A stretch of DNA of 64,000 nucleotides from Anaerolineales bacterium (lineage in GTDB: Bacteria > Chloroflexota > Anaerolineae > 4572-78 > J111). Under the pieces are notes generated by a model. The model was not told where the DNA came from. It ran no database searches and saw only the letters and a list, made by a program, of their open reading frames with translations. Location of the stretch: positions 1,612,001 through 1,676,000 of the forward strand of contig JABTUW010000001.1 in assembly GCA_015075185.1 (NCBI GenBank). Reading direction: 5' to 3'. Shown piece by piece: positions 41,775 to 50,434 of this stretch. Position 1 is the first letter of the stretch; each line of letters begins with the position of its first letter. The translations under genes and the position numbers were made by a program.

Positions 41775-42050
41775 TTAAGCTGGCTTTTCCTCGTCGGGGA
41801 GGCCATCTACCTCTTGCAGTTGGCTGGCAATCTGCAACTTGTTTTCCAGATTGGCGATCAACTTCTTGGTTTCCTGAATGCCTTGAAAATCACGAGCGGC
41901 TTGATGGGATTGCAGGGCCACGCGGTAGCGTTCCAGGCGGTCAGAAATGGCGGTAATGAGTTCAGACAAACGACCCGCCGCACGGGCAGTTTCGGCCAGA
42001 TCTCTAAATTCAGCCGCAGTCGTCGTATGAAAGGGTCTCTTTTCTTGCAT
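41775..42050 (-). CDS. Small helical protein, unknown
   Basis: 91 residues from ATG 42050, entirely helical with a predicted coiled coil (LSELITAISDRLERYRVALQ; ETKKLIANLENKLQIASQL). No family recognised. The frame remains open to 42173 with a basic, Phe-rich extension, but that stretch is compositionally different from the conserved-looking core, so the inner ATG is preferred; the ribosome-binding site is weak in both cases. It ends 27 bp upstream of the RCK protein gene on the same strand and could be cotranscribed with it. Confidence 0.6.
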   Translation of the reverse strand: MQEKRPFHTTTAAEFRDLAETARAAGRLSELITAISDRLERYRVALQSHQAARDFQGIQETKKLIANLENKLQIASQLQEVDGLPDEEKPA

Positions 42051-42356
42051 CTGCCGGTCTCTGAAGAAATTGCCGAGGTAAATCCTTATTTTTCTGAATA
42101 GCAGGGACAAATGGAAGGTTGGGGTCGAGGCGTTAGAGAAGACGAAAAGGCAACGAGTTTGCTGCGCCTCCATTTTAATCTTCTTTAACCAAAAGGCAAG
42201 GGGAGGGGGAGTGTTGTCTCAACTCATCATAATTTTTGATCGGCAGACTCAGTAACGGGGCGGGACGGTTGGAAGTACGGAAGGCCGGATGCTGCTTTGG
42301 CCAATCTTCCAGCCTTCCAACTTATAAGGGTAGTTAAAAAGAGGGGAGGAATTGCC

Positions 42357-42767
42357 TTAACGCCACTCCCACAGGCTTTCGCCGGCCAAAATCTGGCGAA
42401 CCTGATTGGCAAAGCGAGCTGGGCGGACCGGCTTGCCGATAAAACTGTCAAAGCCGGCTTGCTTGACCCGCTTAATGTCGTCGTACATCACGCTGGCGGT
42501 CAAGGCAACCACTTTGCTGAAGGCCAGAGTAGGATGGTTGCGAATCCGTTTGATGATATCATAACCCGTTTCGCCGGGCATATAAATATCTATCAAAAAC
42601 AGGTCAACTTGAGGTAAAGTTTCGGCCAGGGCGACCGCGCTGTTGCCGGAGCTGCAGCAGTGGACCGCAGTCGCGCCTTCCATTTGGAGTAAGTCCAGTG
42701 TGGCCAGATAAGAATTGGGGTCATCCTCGACCACAATAATGGTTGCGTCTTTTAAATCAGTGCTCAT
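42357..42767 (-). CDS. Single-domain response regulator
   Basis: 136 residues, one receiver domain with no output domain. Acidic pocket VVEDD, phosphoacceptor Asp in LIDIYMPGETG (about residue 58), Thr in ALTASV and Lys in GKPV are all present, so it should be phosphorylated and signal through protein contacts, like CheY or DivK. Its ATG overlaps the stop of the histidine kinase gene (ATGA, 42764-42767), so the kinase is its cognate partner. Confidence 0.93.
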   Translation of the reverse strand: MSTDLKDATIIVVEDDPNSYLATLDLLQMEGATAVHCCSSGNSAVALAETLPQVDLFLIDIYMPGETGYDIIKRIRNHPTLAFSKVVALTASVMYDDIKRVKQAGFDSFIGKPVRPARFANQVRQILAGESLWEWR

Positions 42768-44200
42768 TCAATTGTTACCTTACTTTCAATTAACTTTTCA
42801 CCGGCTAGTTGGGCGAGGTCAGGCTGGGCAGGGGCGTCAGTGGCGACCGGCAGGGTAAAGTGAAAGGCAGAACCGCGGCCCGGTTCGCTTTCGACCCATA
42901 ATTTGCCGCCGTGTAACTCTACGAATTTTTTACTGATGGGCAGGCCCAAGCCTGTGCCAACTTTGCGTAAAGCAAAGGCTTCTTCGGTTTGCTGAAACTC
43001 TTCAAAGATGCGCCCAAAGTCTTCCGGGCGGATGCCGATGCCGGTATCAATAACGCTCACTTTGACCATGTTACTGCCGTTTTGCACCGCCCGCAAGGTG
43101 ATGCTGCCCTGGTCGGTGTACTTGGCGGCGTTGCCTAAAAGGTTCAGCAGCACCTGCCGCAAGCGCGTCTCATCACCGCTGACCGGAGGCAGCGCTGGCG
43201 CAATCTCCTGGCGCAGTTCAACCGGCTTATCGGTCAGCAGCCCGGAGACGGTACTCATGATGCTTAGGCTCACCGCCGCCAGGTCAACCTGCTCTCTAAA
43301 AATATCCATCTGCCCGGCTTCGATTTTGGCCAGGTCCAGCAAGTCGTTGACGATTTGCAGCAGCAACTCGCCGGAGTTGTGGATGCGAGTCAGATAGTCG
43401 GCCTGTTCCGGTGTAACTGCACCGTGATGGCTTTTGGAGAGAATGTAAGAGAAGTTGATGATCGCGTTCAGGGGAGTGCGCAACTCGTGGCTGAGATTGG
43501 TGATAAAGCGCGTTTTAAGCTCGTTTGCTTCCACGGCAGCAGCCTCGGCCGCCTTGAGCCGGATATTGGCGGTTTCCAGCAGTTGGTAGGCTTTTTTTAG
43601 TTCCTGCTCGCTCTGAAACAGCTCCTGGCTGCGTTGATGCGCCCGTTCCTGGCTGTGCAAGGCCCAGCCCATCGTTGTTGTCAAGTGGTCGGAACTGACC
43701 CAACTGACCACCGCCATACCGCACGTCATTAACAGGGGGACCACCAGCGGGCGGAGGGCCGGCCAGGCAAAGCCGTTCAGGTAAATTACGGCCAGCAGGG
43801 TGACGATGACCGCAAATGCGGCCGTCTGAGCGGCTGCCTGCGGGCTAATCAGCAGTCCGGCCATGGCTACGATGAGCAGTAACAAGTAAACCTGCTGACG
43901 GTCAAATTCAGAGTCGGGCCAGAGCATGAAAGATAAGACAACCAAGATCAAACCCCAGATAAAAACGTAAGTGGCCGGGCGAAAATGGTTATCCTTGTAT
44001 AATTTAACGCTGAAAAGACAAACGAGGCCGGTTAGCGAAGAGGGCAGCCACCACAAGCGATAAGCGGCCAGGTCAACGGGGGCGGCAAACGACCGTGCCA
44101 GCAGCATGACGTAGAACAAAATGACCGCCAGCGCCGCCACCAGGACAACGACGACGACAAAGGTATCTTTTTGGAGGTCCTGTAAATCGGTGTCTTGCAT
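42764..44200 (-). CDS. Membrane sensor histidine kinase
   Basis: 478 residues. About six membrane helices in residues 1-165, a coiled-coil linker (about 178-225), HisKA dimerisation domain with H-box FITNLSHELRTPLNAIINF (phospho-His about residue 238), and HATPase_c domain with N-box NLLGNAAKYTD, G1 VIDTGIGI, F-box and G2 GTGLGLPISKKFVELHGG. It lacks an extracellular domain, so the signal is probably sensed in or near the membrane. It overlaps the single-domain response regulator by 4 bases. ATG at 44200. Upstream lies a repeat-rich, gene-free region. Confidence 0.94.
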   Translation of the reverse strand: MQDTDLQDLQKDTFVVVVVLVAALAVILFYVMLLARSFAAPVDLAAYRLWWLPSSLTGLVCLFSVKLYKDNHFRPATYVFIWGLILVVLSFMLWPDSEFDRQQVYLLLLIVAMAGLLISPQAAAQTAAFAVIVTLLAVIYLNGFAWPALRPLVVPLLMTCGMAVVSWVSSDHLTTTMGWALHSQERAHQRSQELFQSEQELKKAYQLLETANIRLKAAEAAAVEANELKTRFITNLSHELRTPLNAIINFSYILSKSHHGAVTPEQADYLTRIHNSGELLLQIVNDLLDLAKIEAGQMDIFREQVDLAAVSLSIMSTVSGLLTDKPVELRQEIAPALPPVSGDETRLRQVLLNLLGNAAKYTDQGSITLRAVQNGSNMVKVSVIDTGIGIRPEDFGRIFEEFQQTEEAFALRKVGTGLGLPISKKFVELHGGKLWVESEPGRGSAFHFTLPVATDAPAQPDLAQLAGEKLIESKVTIE

Positions 44201-44304
44201 GGGGTACGGTTCCAGCGCACATCTCTAAAACCGATTCTACAGGCAGCATGGGGCAGAAGTCAATTGCCCATTTATCCTACGTTAAAGAAAGGAACCGTAA
44301 CCAG

Positions 44305-44470
44305 TCAATGTCATTAAGTTAAGGAGCATCCCGAGTAGGTTGAGCGAAGCGAAACCGTATCGAGGGGTGCGACAGAGCGGCGTAGACTTCGCCAGGCCGC
44401 TCCCTTCGATACGCGCTCCACTCCGTTTCGCGCTACTCAGGGTGCTTTCCGCTTAACTTAATGACATTGA
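44305..44470. repeat. 166-bp foldback element with 19-bp perfect inverted ends
   Basis: Ends at 44305-44323 and 44452-44470 (TCAATGTCATTAAGTTAAG and complement) match perfectly. The interior is an imperfect palindrome using CCGAGTAG.., GTATCGAG / CTTCGATACG.., CTACTCAGG. It has no coding capacity, like a miniature inverted-repeat element; no clear target duplication is seen. It fills most of the 340-bp gap between the kinase and the membrane-protein gene. Confidence 0.8.
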
Positions 44471-44540
44471 GTAGCCAGTAGTCAGTAATCAGTAATCAGT
44501 AGACAGAATTATCTGACGACTGGCTACTGATTACTGTTAT

Positions 44541-44544
<4 letters not shown>
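44471..44544. repeat. Heptanucleotide repeat, two inverted blocks
   Basis: Five 7-mers (GTAGCCA, GTAGTCA, GTAATCA, GTAATCA, GTAGACA; 44471-44505) followed after 15 bases by an inverted block (TGGCTAC, TGATTAC, TGTTATC, TAC), so the region can also fold. It directly abuts the foldback element and reaches the end of the next gene. Confidence 0.85.
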
Positions 44545-45995
<1,451 letters not shown>

Positions 45996-46047
45996 AGGGG
46001 CGCAGTGTACTGTAAAGAAAAAAAGGTGGCAATTCTGCGAATATAGA

Positions 46048-46075
46048 TTGACATCTAACAACCTTTGTTTATAAT
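46048..46075 (+). promoter_or_regulatory. Consensus sigma-70 promoter of the ABC-F gene
   Basis: TTGACA (46048-46053), 16-bp spacer, TATAAT (46070-46075): both boxes are perfect. The expected start is at about 46082, that is, at or one base before the ATG of the leader ORF. It is by far the best promoter in the window, which makes sense for a gene held back by attenuation. Confidence 0.85.
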
Positions 46076-46082
46076 GGATGCC

Positions 46083-46163
46083 ATGATTTATCTCAATCCG
46101 GCCCTCAACGCCGTTATCAATCGAAGCATTCAGACTTCTACCCTCGAGGACGCCTTGCCCTAG
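46083..46163 (+). CDS. Putative 26-residue leader peptide of the ABC-F gene
   Basis: ATG at 46083, stop TAG at 46161-46163; the peptide begins MIYLNPALNAVINRS and ends LEDALP. It starts almost at the predicted transcription start, so translation would be leaderless. Its stop is 31 bases before the first of two terminators. Short leader ORFs of this kind sense ribosome stalling upstream of ABC-F and other antibiotic-response genes. No coding statistics are possible at this length; the call rests on position. Confidence 0.5.
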   Translation: MIYLNPALNAVINRSIQTSTLEDALP

Positions 46164-46194
46164 TGCGTCCAGTCTTTGCTATTATGTAAACTTG

Positions 46195-46229
46195 AAATCG
46201 TGGGCGCGCTTTGTGTCCACGATTTTTTT
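46195..46229 (+). terminator. Leader terminator 1 (attenuator) of the ABC-F gene
   Basis: AAATCGTGG (46195-46203) pairs perfectly with CCACGATTT (46217-46225); the stem can be extended by four more pairs including G-U, closing a GCTTT loop. It runs into seven T. Its right arm GTGTCCACG (46213-46221) can instead pair with CGTGGACAC in terminator 2. Confidence 0.85.
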
Positions 46230-46234
46230 ATCCG

Positions 46235-46266
46235 CCGTGGACACGTAAACGTGTTCACGGTTTTTT
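46235..46266 (+). terminator. Leader terminator 2 (attenuator) of the ABC-F gene
   Basis: CCGTGGACACGT (46235-46246) pairs with ACGTGTTCACGG (46249-46260), with one G-U pair, followed by six T. Its left arm contains CGTGGACAC (46236-46244), the exact complement of the right arm of terminator 1. The gene-free stretch continues to 46352 without another structure. Confidence 0.85.
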
Positions 46267-46352
46267 ATTTCTAACGAATTCTGGGGGGTCAAGCTTGGAG
46301 TTGATGGTTCAGCAACTAACTTGGCTCTCCGGCCTAACGGATGGAGGAACCC

Positions 46353-47996
46353 ATGATTGCATTACGTTTGGACAATATTACCTTCAGTTATCCCGGCGGA
46401 CCGGGTTTGGAGAACCTGTCCTGGGCTATTGAGGAGAAGGCCAAAATTGGCCTGGTCGGTCCTAATGGGACGGGCAAAAGCACAATTTTGCAGCTCCTGG
46501 GAGGACGGTTGACTCCAGATAAGGGTTTGGTCATCGCAGCCAAAGGAGTTACAGTCGGCTATTTGCCCCAAGACATCACTTTTGCTGCGGGTCATACTGT
46601 TCTGGCTGAGGCTCTCACTGCTTCACCTCAACTGGCGGCAATTGAAGTTGAATTGCAGCATATCGAGATCGCTTTGAGCACCCCGGCGGTGTACGAAAAT
46701 GAGCCGGTTCTAACCCAGACTCTGGAGCAGCAAAGCCGCCTTTTAACGGCCTACGAGGAGGCGGGGGGCCTGAAGTATGAAAATACGGTCAAGGCGATGC
46801 TGCGGCGCTTGGGCTTTAACGACAAGGATTTTACTCTATCTACCACTGTTTTGAGCGGAGGTCAGAAAAAGCTGTTGGCCCTGGCCAAGCTGGCCGTCAA
46901 CCAACCGGCGGTGCTGCTGCTGGATGAGCCGGATAATCACCTTGATCTGGCCGGGAAAGCTCACCTGGAAAAGTTTATTCGCAGCTATCCCGGTGCAGTC
47001 GTCATCGTTTCCCATGACCGCTATCTACTCGACGAAGTTGCCGACAGCATGGTGGAGTTAGCCGGGGGTAAATTGAATTTTTACAACGGCAACTATTCCG
47101 CCTATATCACCGAGAAGGAACTACGCCGGCTGCGCCAAGCTCAAATGTTCGCCGCCCAGCAAAAGGAGGTTGCTCGCCTGGAAGAAGCAATTGCTCGCTT
47201 TGAACTGTGGGCCAGCCTGGTGGTAAATGAGCGCCACATCAAACAAGCTCGCAACAAACGGCGCCAGCTTGAACGAATGGAGCGGGTGGATAAACCCCTG
47301 GAACAAAAAAGCATGGCCTTACAATTGAACGGCTGGCGAGGGTCGGACAAAGTGTTGGAGATTGTGGACCTGGTCAAAGCGTTTGATGAGGCCTTGATTC
47401 TGGCCGGGGTTGATTTGCTGGTGTGGCACGGAGAACGGGTCGGTTTAATCGGACCCAATGGAGCCGGCAAGAGTGTGCTGTTTCGCTGCATTACCGGCGC
47501 GGACCTGCCCACCGCTGGCGTTATTAAGATCGGACCCGGTGTCAAAATGGGTGTTTACACCCAGGAGCATCAGAATTTAGCGCACCAGGAAACACTCCTG
47601 GAAACTGTACGAAAGACCAAGCCGATGTACGAGGATGAAGCGGTAGCTTTCCTGGGTAAATTTCTCTTTTCCTATGAACAAGTCAGGTGGCAAACGGTGG
47701 GCAGTCTGAGCGGGGGGGAACGCAGCCGGCTGCAAATCGCCCTGTTGATGTTGCAGCAGCCCAATTTTCTACTGCTGGACGAGCCGACGAACAATCTTGA
47801 TATCCAATCCGCGGAAGTGTTAGAACAAGCGCTGGATGAATTTAAGGGAACCGTTCTGGTTATCTCGCACGACCGTTACTTTTTGGATAAGGTTGTAGAT
47901 CGCCTGGTCGAATTAGAGCCAGGCCGGGGCACGCTGGCTGAATATCTGGGCGGCTACACCGATTATCTGGCCGTGCAGTCAGCCTTAAGCGACTGA
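46353..47996 (+). CDS. ABC-F family ATPase
   Basis: 547 residues with two ABC ATPase domains and no membrane segment. ABC-F proteins bind the ribosomal E site and either help stalled translation or protect against antibiotics. Domain 1: Walker A GPNGTGKST, signature LSGGQKKLLALAKL, Walker B LLLDEPDNHLDL. Domain 2: Walker A GPNGAGKSV, signature LSGGERSRLQIALL, LLLDEPTNNLDI. The inter-domain arm (about 240-320) is a charged helical pair (ARFELWASLVVNERHIKQARN), the P-site tRNA interaction motif. Subfamily is not decided. GGAGG placed 6 bases before ATG 46353 selects this start over the ATG at 46341. The leader with promoter, short ORF and twin terminators points to attenuation control. Confidence 0.94.
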   Translation: MIALRLDNITFSYPGGPGLENLSWAIEEKAKIGLVGPNGTGKSTILQLLGGRLTPDKGLVIAAKGVTVGYLPQDITFAAGHTVLAEALTASPQLAAIEVELQHIEIALSTPAVYENEPVLTQTLEQQSRLLTAYEEAGGLKYENTVKAMLRRLGFNDKDFTLSTTVLSGGQKKLLALAKLAVNQPAVLLLDEPDNHLDLAGKAHLEKFIRSYPGAVVIVSHDRYLLDEVADSMVELAGGKLNFYNGNYSAYITEKELRRLRQAQMFAAQQKEVARLEEAIARFELWASLVVNERHIKQARNKRRQLERMERVDKPLEQKSMALQLNGWRGSDKVLEIVDLVKAFDEALILAGVDLLVWHGERVGLIGPNGAGKSVLFRCITGADLPTAGVIKIGPGVKMGVYTQEHQNLAHQETLLETVRKTKPMYEDEAVAFLGKFLFSYEQVRWQTVGSLSGGERSRLQIALLMLQQPNFLLLDEPTNNLDIQSAEVLEQALDEFKGTVLVISHDRYFLDKVVDRLVELEPGRGTLAEYLGGYTDYLAVQSALSD

Positions 47997-48014
47997 AGTC
48001 GCTACTACAACCTT

Positions 48015-48094
48015 ACTCTCGTTCCCAAACTGATCCTTCGACTTCGCTGAGCCGAAGGCCCCCTAGTGGCAGGACAAGGTTTGGGAACGAGAAT
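48015..48094. repeat. 80-bp dispersed repeat with inverted termini, copy B
   Basis: Termini ACTCTCGTTCCCAAAC (48015-48030) and GTTTGGGAACGAGAAT (48079-48094), one mismatch. Interior as in copy A (18955-19036). It lies between the convergent ABC-F and saccharopine-dehydrogenase-like genes. Confidence 0.85.
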
Positions 48095-48110
48095 AGTCCT
48101 TGATAGCGTT

Positions 48111-49319
48111 CTACGCTATTTGTTCAGTGACCGTCACGTCCGTGTGAATCCGCCGCCCGGCTAACTCCTTGAAAAATCGCAGCGGATCAACACTGGTTTC
48201 AGGCGGGTAGACCCCCTTGGCGCGGACCTCCCCGGCCGCCAGCCAGCGGGCGACCACCGCCGGCGGCACGCCCACCACCAGCGTCCCGCCGCTGACGCCG
48301 TAATCTTCGTGCGGCCAGGCGGTCGTATCCACACGGATGGTCAGCGGCCGGCCGTCCTTTGTCCCCTCGACCACCGTCGCAATATCCTTGAAACCGGGAT
48401 TTTCGCCGCGTTGGGTGGCCTCGCTGCGCAGCAGGACTTCGCCCAGCATGTCGCGGGGGCGCACCTGGGCCTCGACTCGCTCACCGCCGGGTAGTTGGGC
48501 TTTGACCCAAACCGCCTGTTTATCGCCCAGGCCGAGTTGGGTCAACTGCTGCAAGCGCCGGAAGGCCTTCTCGCTGTAGCCAAAAAAGTTGATTTTGAAG
48601 AAACATTCCTGCACCCCTTTGTCGGCGTAGCTCAGGGGCAGCGTTGCCGCCTCCGAGTGCAGGGTCAGGTGGGTGATGCGCTGGCCGATGGGGGCGCGAA
48701 AATCGAAGGCTTCTTCCTCGGACAGCGGCTCCTTTTCGATAAACTCGCCGCTGCGGAAGACCACCGGCCGCTCGGTCATCTCGTCCAGGATGGTCGCCAG
48801 CGAATAGGGCCAGGCCAGGCTGTCGCGCGAGTCGGTGGTCGCGCCGTTGTAGATTTTGATGGAGCGGATAGTGTCGAAGCGGGCCGCGACCAGGGCCGGC
48901 TGCACATTGGCGATACCGGGGCAGGAGCCGAGGCCCAGGATGGCGGTCAGCCCTCTGACCTGGAAATCCTCGTTCAGTTCCAACTGCTTGCGGGTGGTGT
49001 GGAACAGTCCGCCCAAATCCAGGTAGTGGCAGCCCGCTTCCAGGCAGGCCCGCATCACGTCGAGGTTGAAGTAGTACTGGACGCTGTTGATGACACAGTC
49101 GGCCCCGGCCAGCAGCGCGACCAGCGCAGCCCGGTCGGTCACGTCAATGGGAGCAGCCTTGAAACGGCTGTCGCCCGGCGCGGCTTTGTCCACCGTCGCC
49201 TGCGCCCCGGCCTCGTTCAAATCGGCCACAACGATTTCGGCTACGTCGTCCGTCAGAGCGAGATCGCGCGCAATCACCTTGCCGATAATCCCGGCCCCGC
49301 CGAGGAGGATGATTTTCAT
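48111..49319 (-). CDS. Saccharopine dehydrogenase-like NAD(P)-binding protein
   Basis: 402 residues. N-terminal Rossmann domain MKIILLGGAGIIGKVIARDLA, with VVADLNEAGAQA and the typical DCVINSVQYYFNLDVMRACLEAGCHYLDLGG segment; C-terminal dimerisation/substrate domain. It belongs to the saccharopine dehydrogenase/LOR-SDH family, which includes lysine-pathway enzymes and uncharacterised carboxynorspermidine-like synthases. Substrate cannot be read. ATG 49319 is chosen because AAGGAGA lies 9 bases upstream; the 20-codon extension to 49379 is read from repeat-like sequence. Confidence 0.9.
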   Translation of the reverse strand: MKIILLGGAGIIGKVIARDLALTDDVAEIVVADLNEAGAQATVDKAAPGDSRFKAAPIDVTDRAALVALLAGADCVINSVQYYFNLDVMRACLEAGCHYLDLGGLFHTTRKQLELNEDFQVRGLTAILGLGSCPGIANVQPALVAARFDTIRSIKIYNGATTDSRDSLAWPYSLATILDEMTERPVVFRSGEFIEKEPLSEEEAFDFRAPIGQRITHLTLHSEAATLPLSYADKGVQECFFKINFFGYSEKAFRRLQQLTQLGLGDKQAVWVKAQLPGGERVEAQVRPRDMLGEVLLRSEATQRGENPGFKDIATVVEGTKDGRPLTIRVDTTAWPHEDYGVSGGTLVVGVPPAVVARWLAAGEVRAKGVYPPETSVDPLRFFKELAGRRIHTDVTVTEQIA

Positions 49320-49339
49320 GGGGAGTATCTCCTTTGTAT

Positions 49340-49404
49340 GGAAGGTTGGAGGATTGGAAGGCTGGAAAGCGAAATCCAATCTAAAATCGTAAATCGTAAA
49401 TCGT
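49340..49404. repeat. Octamer and heptamer tandem repeats
   Basis: Four related 8-mers (GGAAGGTT, GGAGGATT, GGAAGGCT, GGAAAGCG; 49340-49371) followed by three perfect AAATCGT 7-mers (49384-49404). Located between the divergent saccharopine-dehydrogenase-like and surface-protein genes; a TATAAT box for the latter lies at 49460-49465. Confidence 0.8.
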
Positions 49405-49511
49405 TTCTATCTTATTCAGATTTGCCGTTAGCGCAAACAGATTTCAAACGGACAGGTGTTATAATAAGCGGGGAGATTTTTTCAGCGACCAGTACCAGAA
49501 AGGGAACTCGG

Positions 49512-50369
49512 ATGAACCTGAAACGCGCGCTTCTGGCCTGGATCATGGGCCTGACCCTGGCTCTCTTAGGGATACTTGGCCCCACCCTAATCGTCCAAGC
49601 CGCTGACCCTGACCCCGGCTTGACAAATCTTCCCCCCCAGCCTTTCATTGGACCAGGAAATGTTCACCACCCTGCTGGCCAAGCCCAGATGATGCCTGAG
49701 CCAGCTTTGGCCCAGACCACCCTGGCGCGGCTTCCTTTGCGCTTTATCCCCAATCAAGGCCAGACCGATCCGGCAGTCAAATTCCATGTTCACGGCCTTG
49801 GCGGCAGCCTGTTCTTCAGCCCGAAAGAGGTAGTTTTCTCGCTGCCTACCCCAGTCACGGAGCAGGGGAGCAGGGGGGCAGAGGAGCGGGGGCGAGAAAA
49901 GACTGTCTATCCTCTCTTCAATCCAAAATCCGTGGTTCGTCTCACCTTCGACGGGGCCAATCCCACTCCCGCGATTGAAGGCTTGAACCCGCTGCCCGGC
50001 GGAGCCAACTTTTTCCTGGGCAACGACCCGGCCCAGTGGCAGAGCAACCTGCCGACCTACGAGGGCATCGTTTATCGAAACCTCTATCCCGGTATTGACC
50101 TGGTCTATCGCGGCACGGATGGGCAGCTCAAGAGTGAGTTTATCGTCGCGCCCGGTGCGGACCCCCGCCAGATTCGGCTGCGCTACAAAGGGGCAGAGGG
50201 CCTTTCGGTGCGAGAGGATGGGGCGCTGGTGATTCAGACTGCTGCTGGAGAGTTGGTGGAAGCGCCGCTGTTGATTTACCAGGAGGTCAATGGCGTCCGG
50301 CGGGAGATCGAGGGGCATTATTTGCTTCTTGATGAAGCGGACTCCCCAATCCAAAATCCAAAATCGTAA
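49512..50369 (+). CDS. Surface SBBP-repeat protein, N-terminal part (frame broken)
   Basis: 285 codons ending in a premature TAA inside a heptanucleotide tract. Signal peptide at about 1-32 (MNLKRALLAWIMGLTLALLG), then the DUF7948-type domain that precedes SBBP repeats: RFIPNQGQTDPAVKFHVHG, GANFFLGNDPAQWQSNLPTY, YPGIDLVYRG. Protein logic continues directly in the next frame (VAFQIAAYNPALPLIIDPEL). It is therefore the first half of one gene of about 1640 codons with the part annotated next. It also contains an in-frame octamer repeat (49861-49892; EQGSRGAEERG) and a FNPKS word. ATG 49512 follows AAAGGGA. Confidence 0.85.
   Translation: MNLKRALLAWIMGLTLALLGILGPTLIVQAADPDPGLTNLPPQPFIGPGNVHHPAGQAQMMPEPALAQTTLARLPLRFIPNQGQTDPAVKFHVHGLGGSLFFSPKEVVFSLPTPVTEQGSRGAEERGREKTVYPLFNPKSVVRLTFDGANPTPAIEGLNPLPGGANFFLGNDPAQWQSNLPTYEGIVYRNLYPGIDLVYRGTDGQLKSEFIVAPGADPRQIRLRYKGAEGLSVREDGALVIQTAAGELVEAPLLIYQEVNGVRREIEGHYLLLDEADSPIQNPKS
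49861..49892. repeat. Octamer repeat inside the surface-protein gene
   Basis: AGCAGGGG twice, then GGCAGAGG and AGCGGGGG. It is read in frame. Confidence 0.75.
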
Positions 50370-50371
50370 AT
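50344..50371. repeat. Heptanucleotide tract that breaks the surface-protein frame
   Basis: Units CCCCAAT, CCAAAAT, CCAAAAT, CGTAAAT. The stop codon of the upstream frame (TAA, 50367-50369) lies in the last unit. One extra CCAAAAT unit, or the loss of both, would join the two frames without a stop. Confidence 0.9.
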
Positions 50372-50434
50372 CCTGCGGTTGCTTTCCAAATTGCTGCTTA
50401 TAATCCTGCTCTGCCGCTCATTATTGATCCGGAA

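Noticed and set aside
46151..46170. Second leader ORF from GTG at 46164
   Set aside because: There is no ribosome-binding site and the frame runs into the terminator region without a sensible length.
48495..49511. Upstream extension of the surface-protein frame
   Set aside because: It lies antisense to the saccharopine-dehydrogenase-like gene; the signal peptide and ribosome-binding site at 49512 mark the true start.
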